From the NCBI GenBank assembly GCA_017556895.1, contig JAFYLX010000021.1, positions 1-23,132 of the forward strand: 23,132 nt of DNA, read 5' to 3'. Of this stretch, positions 1 through 6,491 are shown piece after piece; the stretch's first letter is position 1, and each line of letters starts with the position of its first letter. A model generated the notes under the pieces. That model was not told where the DNA came from, searched no databases, and saw nothing but the letters and a program-made list of their open reading frames with translations. This DNA is from Bacillota bacterium. Its GTDB lineage: Bacteria > Bacillota_A > Clostridia > Peptostreptococcales > Anaerovoracaceae. A program made the translations under genes and the position numbers.

Positions 1-8
1 ATTTCTAT

Positions 9-15
9 CTCCTTT
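9..15 (-). promoter_or_regulatory. Ribosome binding site of the next gene (probably rpsR)
   Basis: On the minus strand AAAGGAG lies just after the ssb stop codon, with eight bases left before the window edge. That is normal spacing for a start codon immediately outside. The conserved order rpsF-ssb-rpsR in Firmicutes makes ribosomal protein S18 the expected gene, but none of its coding sequence is visible. Confidence 0.6.
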
Positions 16-19
16 CCTG

Positions 20-421
20 CTAGAACGGAATATCCTCATCAATTGCAGAGAAGCCTGCAGGAGCTTCATCAACTCTTGCTGTCATTCCCTGGCCCTGAGG
101 TCTATCTCCCCATTCTAAGAATTCTACTCTGTCTGCTACGACGTCTGTTGTGTAAACAGTAGCGCCGTCTTTGTTAGTGTAGCTGCCTGTCTGCAGTCTT
201 CCCTGAACACCAACTAGTCTACCTTTTGCTAAGAACTTTTCACAGTTTTCAGCCTGTTTGCCGAATACTGTTACTCTAGGGAAGTCTGTCTGTCTTTCGC
301 CACCAGCTCTTACAGGTCTGTCGATAGCAAGTGTAAATGTTGCAACTGCCATCTGAGTACCAGCTGTGTAACGAAGTTCAGGGTCTCTTGTTAATCTTCC
401 GATTAGAACAACACTGTTCAT
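20..421 (-). CDS. ssb: Single-stranded DNA-binding protein
   Basis: This 133-residue protein is the tetrameric SSB that coats single-stranded DNA in replication, recombination and repair. It opens with MNSVVLIGRLTRDPELRYT, a textbook OB-fold SSB start, and continues with the VFGKQAENCEKFLAKG segment typical of the family. The tail ends in DEDIPF, the acidic tip that docks partner proteins. The linker between OB fold and tip is short (about 25 residues), so the protein is shorter than the 160-175 residues common in Firmicutes. The start is preceded by GAGAGGTG at good spacing. The gene sits 17 bases after rpsF and before a probable rpsR, the usual S6-SSB-S18 operon, and should be transcribed from the rpsF promoter. 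Confidence 0.97.
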   Translation of the reverse strand: MNSVVLIGRLTRDPELRYTAGTQMAVATFTLAIDRPVRAGGERQTDFPRVTVFGKQAENCEKFLAKGRLVGVQGRLQTGSYTNKDGATVYTTDVVADRVEFLEWGDRPQGQGMTARVDEAPAGFSAIDEDIPF

Positions 422-438
422 ACTACACCTCTCTCTTC

Positions 439-726
439 TTACTGTTCATCCTTGTTAATGATGATGTGTCTGATTACGTTATCAGAAATCTTAAGCTTTC
501 TGTCTAGTTCGTAAGGTAGTGTAGCTTCAGCCTGGAATTCGATTACAACATAGTAACCTTCTTCCTTCTTCATGATAGGGTAAGCTAACTTCTTCATTCC
601 CCAAACATCAGTCTTAACTACTTCACCAGCACCAGCGATGATGGACTGAACTGTTGCGATTGTCGCTTCCTTTGTAGCTTCTTCTAAAGCAGGATCGATA
701 ACGAACATTACTTCGTAGTTTCTCAT
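439..726 (-). CDS. rpsF: 30S ribosomal protein S6
   Basis: The 95-residue product is the small-subunit protein S6, which binds 16S rRNA as a heterodimer with S18. It starts MRNYEVMFVIDPALEE and contains VWGMKKLAYPI and GYYVVIEF, all classic S6 strands. It ends with the basic stretch around RKLKISDNVIRHIIINKDEQ. The ATG at 726 was chosen because AAAGGAG lies nine bases before it and homology begins there. An in-frame ATG 13 codons further upstream would put that ribosome site inside the gene. It is first in the operon with ssb and probably rpsR, behind a structured leader that may carry S6:S18 feedback control. Confidence 0.97.
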   Translation of the reverse strand: MRNYEVMFVIDPALEEATKEATIATVQSIIAGAGEVVKTDVWGMKKLAYPIMKKEEGYYVVIEFQAEATLPYELDRKLKISDNVIRHIIINKDEQ

Positions 727-741
727 TTTGTCTTTCTCCTT

Positions 742-783
742 TCTCCACGGACTATATGGCAACAACCCTCGTTGTTGCAGAGA
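742..783 (-). promoter_or_regulatory. Candidate S6:S18-binding leader hairpin of the rpsF operon
   Basis: In the transcript a perfect 8-bp stem GCAACAAC/GUUGUUGC (778-771 with 766-759) closes a GAGG loop. An outer UCUC/GAGA pairing (783-780 with 745-742) leaves a one-sided internal loop on the 3' strand that contains CCG (750-748). A stem with a CCG-bearing bulge just upstream of the rpsF ribosome site is the layout known for the leader RNA bound by the S6:S18 complex. The stem and CCG are read directly; assignment to that family is inference. Confidence 0.5.
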
Positions 784-810
784 TTTGCGCTAAAAAACTC
801 GCGCCTAATT

Positions 811-838
811 ATTATACATCAAATAAAAAGGATTGCAA
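811..838 (-). promoter_or_regulatory. Promoter of the rpsF-ssb operon
   Basis: On the minus strand TTGCAA (838-833) and a perfect TATAAT (816-811) are separated by 16 bases, giving a sigma-A type promoter. Transcription should start near 803-805, leaving a leader of about 78 bases before rpsF. The -35 hexamer lies inside the 3' arm of the preceding terminator hairpin. Confidence 0.75.
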
Positions 839-861
839 GTACTTTTTTGCCTACAATCCTT
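821..861 (-). terminator. Rho-independent terminator of the nucleotidyltransferase gene
   Basis: On the minus strand AAGGATTG (861-854) pairs with CAATCCTT (835-828), and four further inner pairs including wobbles extend the stem. The transcript then runs into a T-rich stretch (TTTTTATTT). It sits between the nucleotidyltransferase stop and rpsF and overlaps the rpsF -35 box. Confidence 0.75.
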
Positions 862-909
862 AATTTTTCAATGTTTTTTGCTGTTTTTTTAAAAAGTTGC
901 CCTTAAATT

Positions 910-1830
910 CTATTTAAATAGCACGTCAGGGTATTCTCCCTTGTCCTTCATGGACTGAAGAGCGTCTACAACGCCTTCTTTATCTTCCTTATATGTAACA
1001 CCGTACCAACGATCCATAGACTTAAGAACCTTAACTTCTGCCTTTCCTTCCTGAATTAACTGGTCAACAACTCCCGGTAAGAAGTATTCGCCCTTCATTG
1101 GATTTGATTCCATAGCCTTATCAAGGAATGCAGGGAATCTAGCTTCCATTTCCTTCATCATAGAAGCAGTGAAGCCCCAGAAGTTCATGGAAACGAAAGT
1201 TCCTCTTGGAAGCTCTACCCAAGTTTCACCTTCATTTTCTGTATAAACGATCTTGTCCTCCTGCCACTGAATCTTAGTTCTTTCTGTGATGTCAGTTAGC
1301 ATGCTCTTTTCGTCAAGCTGGCAAACGCCTCTTGAAACGTGTCCGTTTTCTGTCAGTGTGTTCTCAATCTGGAAACCAACCATGCAGTACTGATACTTGT
1401 CAGTATCCTGTGCGTTTTCTAAGAAATCGTACATAGTCTGGAAAGCTCCGGGACCATAGTAGTCATCTGCGTTGATTACAGCGAAAGGTCCATCGACTAC
1501 CTTTCTTGCGGCAAGAACTGCATGACCTGTGCCCCATGGTTTTTCTCTGCCTTCAGGAACTGCATATCCTTCTGGTAGGTCGTCAATCTTCTGGAAAGCA
1601 TATTCAACGTCGATATACTTACCTGCCTTGTTGTCGATTAGCTCTCTAAAAGCATCTTCGTTTTCTTCCTTGATAACGAATACAACCTTCTTGAAGCCTG
1701 CCATGATGGCATCATATAAAGAGAAATCAAGGATGATTTCGCCCTTGTCGCTTACTGGTTCAATCTGTTTAAGTCCGCCGAAACGGCTTCCCATACCAGC
1801 AGCCATTATAACTAAAACCGGTGTTTTCAT
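910..1830 (-). CDS. Nucleotidyltransferase family protein (sugar-1-phosphate NTP transferase type)
   Basis: This 306-residue cytoplasmic protein has the GT-A-like fold signature of nucleoside-diphospho-sugar pyrophosphorylases. It shows AAGMGSRFGG at about 10-19 (nucleotide-binding loop), KPWGTGHA near 98-104 and NADDYYG near 120-126 (metal/nucleotide region). A late RWYGVTYKEDKEGVV segment also fits the family. The family activates sugar-1-phosphates with UTP or a related nucleotide; the substrate here cannot be told from sequence. The ATG at 1830 is preferred because AGGAGG lies nine bases upstream; an in-frame GTG three codons earlier abuts that site. It is a single-gene unit with its own terminator, divergent from the DUF2148 gene. 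Confidence 0.85.
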   Translation of the reverse strand: MKTPVLVIMAAGMGSRFGGLKQIEPVSDKGEIILDFSLYDAIMAGFKKVVFVIKEENEDAFRELIDNKAGKYIDVEYAFQKIDDLPEGYAVPEGREKPWGTGHAVLAARKVVDGPFAVINADDYYGPGAFQTMYDFLENAQDTDKYQYCMVGFQIENTLTENGHVSRGVCQLDEKSMLTDITERTKIQWQEDKIVYTENEGETWVELPRGTFVSMNFWGFTASMMKEMEARFPAFLDKAMESNPMKGEYFLPGVVDQLIQEGKAEVKVLKSMDRWYGVTYKEDKEGVVDALQSMKDKGEYPDVLFK

Positions 1831-1879
1831 TATATACACCCTCCTAAATACAAATTTACTCCCATCATTTTATAACAAC

Positions 1880-1908
1880 TTTACCCGGCGCGCAAGTTTA
1901 TGTATAAT
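1880..1908 (+). promoter_or_regulatory. Candidate promoter of the DUF2148 gene
   Basis: TATAAT at 1903-1908 is preceded at 17 bases by TTTACC (1880-1885), a partial -35 match. The leader downstream contains an imperfect 16-base dyad at about 1931-1946 (GTGGGCC against GGTCCAC) that could be a small operator or hairpin. The -10 is strong, the -35 weak. Confidence 0.5.
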
Positions 1909-1982
1909 GAAGCCATAGGATTATTCCAAAGTGGGCCTGGGTCCACAGATTAAATAAACACTATATACGAGAGGTATAAATT

Positions 1983-2531
1983 ATGATAAAGACTATGGAA
2001 ATGGCAGAAAAGGACACTTGTTTTAGAGTTGCAGACCTTATGGTTAATGCAGCAATCACTGCTCCAAAGGGAAGCGGCAGAGACACTGTAGTTGCGGCTG
2101 TAATCTCCGGAGAAGACAAGGACAGATTAGCAGAAAAGATGAAGGAACTTGGCGAAAAATACGAAGAAGAATTCATCGTTAGAGACTCCGGTAACGTAAA
2201 TAGCAGCATTTGCGTTGTAGTAATCGCATGTAAGGAAGTGCCTATGGGATTACCAAACTGCGGACTTTGCGGGTTCAAAAACTGCGGGGAAATGAAAAAA
2301 GCAGGTTCAAACTGCGTATTCAATGTTACAGATTTAGGAATTGCAGTGGGTTCAGCGGTTTCAGTTGCTGCGGACCACAGAGTTGATAATAGAGTAATGT
2401 ATTCAATCGGAATTGCGGCGAGAGAGATGGGAATCTTCGAAGAAGACGTAAGAGTTTGCTGGGGTATTCCACTAAACGCATCCTCCAAGAGTATCTACTT
2501 CGACAGAGGTCCTGGCGCGGTATTACGTTAA
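1983..2531 (+). CDS. DUF2148 ferredoxin-domain protein
   Basis: The 182-residue protein matches the DUF2148 family of small iron-sulfur proteins found in anaerobes and archaea. The cysteines C93, C96, C101 and C111 (in PNCGLCGFKNCGE and the following segment) resemble the four-cysteine CxxC-x4-C cluster motif seen in corrinoid iron-sulfur protein domains. They are likely to hold a 4Fe-4S cluster. Other recognisable parts are the N-terminal APKGSGRDTV and the C-terminal YSIGIAAREMG and CWGIPLNASSKSIYFDR. No signal peptide or membrane segment is seen. GAGAGG precedes the ATG; Met5 or Met7 are possible alternative starts. The physiological role of the family is not established, and the neighbours do not reveal it. 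It is transcribed alone, divergent from the nucleotidyltransferase. Confidence 0.85.
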   Translation: MIKTMEMAEKDTCFRVADLMVNAAITAPKGSGRDTVVAAVISGEDKDRLAEKMKELGEKYEEEFIVRDSGNVNSSICVVVIACKEVPMGLPNCGLCGFKNCGEMKKAGSNCVFNVTDLGIAVGSAVSVAADHRVDNRVMYSIGIAAREMGIFEEDVRVCWGIPLNASSKSIYFDRGPGAVLR

Positions 2532-2721
2532 ACAAAAAAACTTCGCTCATGAGGGGGGAGATAATAAGTTGGTTGTGGCTATTAAAAAAGTTACTTATTA
2601 TAGGACTTGATGTAAGAAATACTCTCCCGATTCCTCTAGAGGAAGCTTTTGAATTTCGTGTGGCTTTATGGTAAGTATAGCAATTTACACCGACGAAATC
2701 TTTATAATTTTTAACAAAAAT

Positions 2722-2764
2722 AAGAGGCTTGTTTTGTAAATTTTACAAAACAAACCTCTTTTTT
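2722..2764. terminator. Bidirectional terminator between DUF2148 gene and PucR-type gene
   Basis: A long hairpin pairs 2722-2740 with 2742-2760 (18 of 19 bases, one C-A mismatch), beginning AAGAGG and ending CCTCTT. It has a T-run on the plus strand and an ATTTTTG tract on the minus strand. It can end both convergent transcripts. The 190 bases between the DUF2148 stop and this hairpin hold only short open frames that I do not trust as genes. Confidence 0.85.
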
Positions 2765-2783
2765 ATTCTCATATTAAGAACGT

Positions 2784-3944
2784 TTACAAGAACTGTGATA
2801 ACAAATATATTCTTATTGCCATAGATAGATTTTCGTAGAACTCCTTGTCGTTGCTAGCAGGATCCAGTATTTCATGAAGCTTAGAAAGCCTATATCTAAT
2901 GGTGTTGCTATGGCAGAACATCTTGTCGGCCGTAACCTCCAGATCTCCCCTGTTCAAAATGTAAGAACAAGCAGTTTCAAGGAGTTCAGGCTTCTCATCG
3001 CCTAATGGCGATAGGTATTCTGACATGTAATTTTGGAAGTTTTGAGAGTGGATTTCCGGTACTATTAGGCTATAAATCCCGATATCCTTATAGTCCTTTA
3101 GTGGGATCTTTTCCAAAGCCGCTATGTTGTTAGACCAGTAGGCTTCTCTGATGGCCTTGCCGAATCCTTGTGAAATAAGCTTAATTGTGCTTTCTCCGCA
3201 ACAAAGATTACTTTTGTCTACGTTCATTGCAATCAAAATATCTGTAAGCAACGCGTCGAATCTTCCGGCGTTATCTGAGTCTTGGCTCAGGATTATGAAG
3301 TAACCATCTCTGTATTTACATAGGGCTGCCTCCCTTTTTATTCTCTCAAGAGTGTGCATCTTTAGAACTAGCTTGATGATGTCTTCGTCTTTCTGTCTCA
3401 AAGAGTCTTTGACGGAAACAACCTTTATATATCTGTTGAAGTTGGTATTGATCTTTTTAGCTACTCTGCTCTCTTCTCTTTGCGTAAGTTCTTGGTCGAT
3501 TATGAGACTTATGTCGTGCTCTAGGGCTTCCACATCTTCCCCATCCTTCAAAATCAAAGCTATTTCTGAGATGACATCTTCGAAGAATTCGTCGCCACCG
3601 AATTCGAGTATAGGAAAATCATGCTCGTTAGCATAGTCAAGTGCCTCCTTTGGAAGCTCATTGAACAATGCCTTCTTGTAAGAAACAGCGGCAATTCCTA
3701 GGGCTACCATCTTTTTCATGGCATCAAGGATCAAGGATGGGTCGTCTTTTGCAAATAAAAGGCTCGTCAAAACTAGGCTGTCCTTATCTAGAATATTGTC
3801 TCTAGATATGTTAATGCCCTTTACGAACTCGAAGTCAAGGATATCCGTACCTATAACTTCCCTATCTAGCCCGCCCTCGCCGGCTACGATTTTGAAATTT
3901 TTGAATATCGGGATGTCGAACAGGTCCCTCACGGTAAGTTTCAT
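2784..3944 (-). CDS. PucR-family transcriptional regulator
   Basis: The 386-residue protein has the two ends of a PucR/CdaR-type regulator. The N-terminal PucR domain (about 1-125) starts MKLTVRDLFDIPIFKNFKIVAG and includes DSLVLTS and the typical ILEFGGDEFFEDVI end. The C-terminal PucR-type helix-turn-helix (about 320-386) shows LEVTADKMFCHSNTIRYRLSKLHEIL. The middle (about 140-310) looks like the variable sensor region. GAGGACTTATT precedes the ATG. The family activates purine, amino-acid or sugar-acid catabolism in response to a small ligand; the ligand here is unknown. It lies 37 bases after cysK in the same direction and could be its co-transcribed partner. Confidence 0.9.
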   Translation of the reverse strand: MKLTVRDLFDIPIFKNFKIVAGEGGLDREVIGTDILDFEFVKGINISRDNILDKDSLVLTSLLFAKDDPSLILDAMKKMVALGIAAVSYKKALFNELPKEALDYANEHDFPILEFGGDEFFEDVISEIALILKDGEDVEALEHDISLIIDQELTQREESRVAKKINTNFNRYIKVVSVKDSLRQKDEDIIKLVLKMHTLERIKREAALCKYRDGYFIILSQDSDNAGRFDALLTDILIAMNVDKSNLCCGESTIKLISQGFGKAIREAYWSNNIAALEKIPLKDYKDIGIYSLIVPEIHSQNFQNYMSEYLSPLGDEKPELLETACSYILNRGDLEVTADKMFCHSNTIRYRLSKLHEILDPASNDKEFYENLSMAIRIYLLSQFL

Positions 3945-3981
3945 AATAAGTCCTCAAAATCAAAGTATATTTCGTTACAAT

Positions 3982-4911
3982 TTATTCTGAAAACATAGGA
4001 GTGGAAAGATATCTATCTCCAGTGTCAGGGAAAAGTGCAACGATTGTTTTGCCCTTGTTTTCTGGGCGTTTAGCAAGTTCAACGGCAGCATGAAGTGCAG
4101 CACCGGCAGTAATACCAACTAAGAAGCCTTCCTTTGAAGCAACAAGACGGCCCTTGTCATATGCATCCTGGTCAGTAACTGTGATGATTTCGTCGTAAAC
4201 ATCAGTATCTAAGATGGATGGAACGAAATTAGCCCCGATGCCTTGTAGTCCATGAGGACCAGCTTTGCCTTCTGATAATAATGGAGAAGTAGCAGGCTCA
4301 ACGGCAACGACTTTAACGCCTTCGATGTTTTCCTTTAGGTATCTGCCTGTACCAGTGATAGTACCGCCTGTACCAACGCCGGCGATAAAGAAGTCAACCT
4401 CCCCTTCAAGGTCTCTATAGATTTCAGGGCCTGTAGTTTCATAGTGAATCTTAGCATTAGCCTCGTTGTCGAACTGGCCAGGGATGAAGCTGCCTTCGAT
4501 GGATGCTGCTAGCTCCTTAGCCTTCTCGATGGATCCGGCCATACCCTTCGCGCCTTCTGTAAGAACAACTTCTGCGCCGTAAGCCTTTAGAAGGTTTCTT
4601 CTTTCTACGCTCATAGTGTCAGGCATAGTTAATACAACCTTGTATCCTCTTGAAGCGGCAGCTGCAGCAAGGCCGATGCCAGTGTTTCCGCTTGTTGGTT
4701 CGATGATTGTTGCGCCTGGTTTTAGAAGTCCCTTTTCTTCTGCGTCCTTAATCATAGCAAGTCCTACTCTATCCTTTGCGCTTCCTGCAGGATTGAAGGA
4801 CTCAACCTTAGCATAGATCTTTGCTTCTAGGCCAAGGGCCTTTTCAATAACGTTTAATCTTAGTAGCGGCGTATTGCCGATTAATTCTGAAATGTTATTA
4901 TAGACTCTCAT
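3982..4911 (-). CDS. cysK: Cysteine synthase A (O-acetylserine sulfhydrylase)
   Basis: This 309-residue PLP enzyme makes L-cysteine from O-acetylserine and sulfide. It has NISELIGNTPLLRLN at the N-terminus and the PLP lysine in NPAGSAKDR (Lys46). TSGNTG at 73-78 is the substrate loop, and GVGTGGTITGTGR at about 178-190 is the phosphate-binding glycine loop. The C-terminal LFPDTGDRYLSTPMF is a CysK hallmark. The ATG at 4911 is preferred since the only ribosome-like site (AAAGGA) is three bases from the earlier in-frame ATG at 4920 and twelve from this one; 4920 remains possible. Its start overlaps the end of the PAP2 gene, implying translational coupling, and a PucR-type regulator follows. Confidence 0.95.
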   Translation of the reverse strand: MRVYNNISELIGNTPLLRLNVIEKALGLEAKIYAKVESFNPAGSAKDRVGLAMIKDAEEKGLLKPGATIIEPTSGNTGIGLAAAAASRGYKVVLTMPDTMSVERRNLLKAYGAEVVLTEGAKGMAGSIEKAKELAASIEGSFIPGQFDNEANAKIHYETTGPEIYRDLEGEVDFFIAGVGTGGTITGTGRYLKENIEGVKVVAVEPATSPLLSEGKAGPHGLQGIGANFVPSILDTDVYDEIITVTDQDAYDKGRLVASKEGFLVGITAGAALHAAVELAKRPENKGKTIVALFPDTGDRYLSTPMFSE

Positions 4912-5545
4912 TTTTATCATAAATCCTTTCTAAAACAGTAATAACAACGTTTAGCACGCCCATGGCGATGAATGCTCCGGCTAAAACGTCCGTAAACCAG
5001 TGAACACCAACGTATAGTCTGCTCGGTCCGATGCAGAAGATGAATACCAGACATACGGCGGAAAGTATATTCTTCAAAGTCTCGTTCTTGCAATGCTTTC
5101 TGATTAGGTACAGTAAGATGCCGTAAACGATGATTGAAGAAGTCGTGTGTCCGCTAGGGAAAGAGTATCCACCCTGCTCCACGATGTGATACATTACGTC
5201 GGGTCTAGCTCTTAGGAAAACATGCTTCATCGGCTTGTAGATGGCAAGTCCTAAAAGAGCTGAGATAGTAACGGGGAAGCCGTATTTCTTTCTAGTGGGA
5301 AGAATAACTAATATTGCACATAATGCCACAATAGTTATAGTGTCTCCGCAGTGAGTGATGAAAGATACCACCATGTTTAGGAAGTCATTTCTGATGGAAA
5401 CCATAAATTCCAGCACAGCTAGGTCAATAGGTGTCGGCCCCATGTTATATGCACTCACTAATAGATAAGTAAGTATTCCGGCAAATCCAAAGCAGAGGAG
5501 TGCGTTAAGCCCCGTATATAGAGGGTTTTTAATTAACTTATTCAT
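4898..5545 (-). CDS. PAP2-superfamily membrane phosphatase
   Basis: This 215-residue integral membrane protein carries all three motifs of the phosphatidic-acid phosphatase type 2 superfamily. They are K-x6-RP at 107-115 (KHVFLRARP), PSGH at 130-133, and S175-R176 with H182 and D186 in SRLYVGVHWFTD. Hydrophobic segments are at roughly 12-32, 68-84, 90-104, 135-148, 158-174 and 186-204. The family removes phosphate from lipids such as phosphatidate, phosphatidylglycerophosphate or undecaprenyl pyrophosphate; the substrate is not decidable here. AAGGAG precedes the ATG. It heads the operon PAP2-cysK-pucR and is divergent from a PlsC-like acyltransferase, so two lipid-phosphate genes share an intergenic region. 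Confidence 0.9.
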   Translation of the reverse strand: MNKLIKNPLYTGLNALLCFGFAGILTYLLVSAYNMGPTPIDLAVLEFMVSIRNDFLNMVVSFITHCGDTITIVALCAILVILPTRKKYGFPVTISALLGLAIYKPMKHVFLRARPDVMYHIVEQGGYSFPSGHTTSSIIVYGILLYLIRKHCKNETLKNILSAVCLVFIFCIGPSRLYVGVHWFTDVLAGAFIAMGVLNVVITVLERIYDKNESL

Positions 5546-5574
5546 AAAAAATCTCCTTAAATTTCTAATATGCG

Positions 5575-5591
5575 ATTATATAGAGATTATA
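5575..5591 (-). promoter_or_regulatory. Candidate -10 elements of the PAP2 operon
   Basis: On the minus strand two perfect TATAAT hexamers occur at 5591-5586 and 5580-5575, about 30-45 bases before the PAP2 start. Neither has a good -35 at 16-18 bases, so which one is used is unclear. Confidence 0.4.
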
Positions 5592-5603
5592 TACTTTTCC
5601 GTC

Positions 5604-5632
5604 TTAAAATACTATATATTTTGTGGTATAGT
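5604..5632 (+). promoter_or_regulatory. Candidate extended -10 promoter of the plsC-like gene
   Basis: TATAGT at 5627-5632 is preceded by TGG (5624-5626), giving a TGn-type extended -10. The matching -35 position (5604-5609, TTAAAA) is weak. Transcription would start near 5639, about 28 bases before the chosen ATG. Confidence 0.5.
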
Positions 5633-5666
5633 AGGTATGTTAAAAGACGAGTTATGGAGGAAAACC

Positions 5667-6386
5667 ATGAAAATATTTGGAAATATCGGCCTATTTTATA
5701 CAGTAGGTACTTCTTTTTTAGGTCTTGGAAAGTATCAAAAGAGAATTGATGAGGCAAAGGCCAAGGGCAATAAGGAAGAAGAACGACAGGCAATATATGA
5801 AGTGAGCAAATTCTGGTCTAACAAGATAGTTAACTGGTTAGGCCTAGAAATAAATGTGGTAAATCCCGAAAACCTTCCTGAGGAAGGTCCGGTGGTATAC
5901 GTTGCAAACCACCAGTCATATGGAGACGTAATTCCATTCCTTCATGTGACTAAGCACCAGGTTGGCTTCATTGCGAAGGACAGTTTAGAGAGATTCCCTG
6001 TCTTTGCGGACTGGGTTTTAAGAATCAGAAGCCTTTTCATCAAGCGTGGTGATGCGAGAACTTCTTTAGGCACTATCAACGAAGGTGCTTCTCTTGTTAA
6101 GGAAGGTTTCTCCCTAGTTATCTTCCCCGAAGGAACTAGAAGCCAGTCTAGCCAGATGGCTGATTTCAAGCCGGGAGCGCTTAAGCTTGCGACTAAGGCC
6201 AAGGCTGTAGTAGTTCCTGTCACTATCAAAGACAGTTACAAGATGTTCGAGGAAACAGGAGTGGTGAAAAAAGGAACAAAGCTTGACTTCATCGTTCACG
6301 AGCCTATCGACACATCCAAATTAGACAGAAAAGAACTTGCAGAGCTTGGAGAAAGAGTCGAAGAGATCGTAAGAAGTGGGCTGTAG
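5667..6386 (+). CDS. plsC: 1-acyl-sn-glycerol-3-phosphate acyltransferase (PlsC family)
   Basis: This 239-residue protein belongs to the lysophosphatidate acyltransferases, which transfer an acyl chain to position 2 of lysophosphatidic acid to make phosphatidic acid at the inner membrane face. It has the catalytic NHQSYGD (81-87; His82 and Asp87), the IKRGDAR segment near 125-131 and FPEGTRS (153-159). VVVPVTI near 181-187 is also typical. The N-terminal 20 residues are hydrophobic and may bind the membrane. The ATG at 5667 has GGAGG six bases before it; an earlier in-frame ATG at 5637 lies on the predicted transcription start and lacks a ribosome site. It is a single-gene unit ending in a strong terminator. 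Confidence 0.92.
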   Translation: MKIFGNIGLFYTVGTSFLGLGKYQKRIDEAKAKGNKEEERQAIYEVSKFWSNKIVNWLGLEINVVNPENLPEEGPVVYVANHQSYGDVIPFLHVTKHQVGFIAKDSLERFPVFADWVLRIRSLFIKRGDARTSLGTINEGASLVKEGFSLVIFPEGTRSQSSQMADFKPGALKLATKAKAVVVPVTIKDSYKMFEETGVVKKGTKLDFIVHEPIDTSKLDRKELAELGERVEEIVRSGL

Positions 6387-6426
6387 AATACTGTTTTAGC
6401 ATACGACAACAGAATATCAGCATAGT

Positions 6427-6465
6427 AAAAGAAGCATTAGCCGCCTCGCACCAATGCTTCTTTTT
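6427..6465. terminator. Terminator shared by plsC and htrA-like genes
   Basis: AAAAGAAGCATT (6427-6438) pairs with AATGCTTCTTTT (6453-6464) around a 14-base loop. A T-run follows on the plus strand and TTTT on the minus strand. It lies between two convergent stop codons, so it probably serves both. Confidence 0.8.
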
Positions 6466-6491
6466 ATTTTGCTTAATTTATAGAAAGGAAT

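Noticed and set aside
1961..2488. Minus-strand open frame of 175 codons across the DUF2148 gene
   Set aside because: The plus-strand reading has a cysteine cluster and family features; the antisense product shows none.
2549..2674. Plus-strand open frame of 41 codons with a hydrophobic stretch
   Set aside because: No ribosome site before the ATG and no recognisable sequence; kept only as part of a possible remnant.
2676..2688. TATAGCAATTTAC shared between this spacer and the rho leader (18287-18299)
   Set aside because: A 13-base AT-rich match is expected by chance a few times in a window this size.
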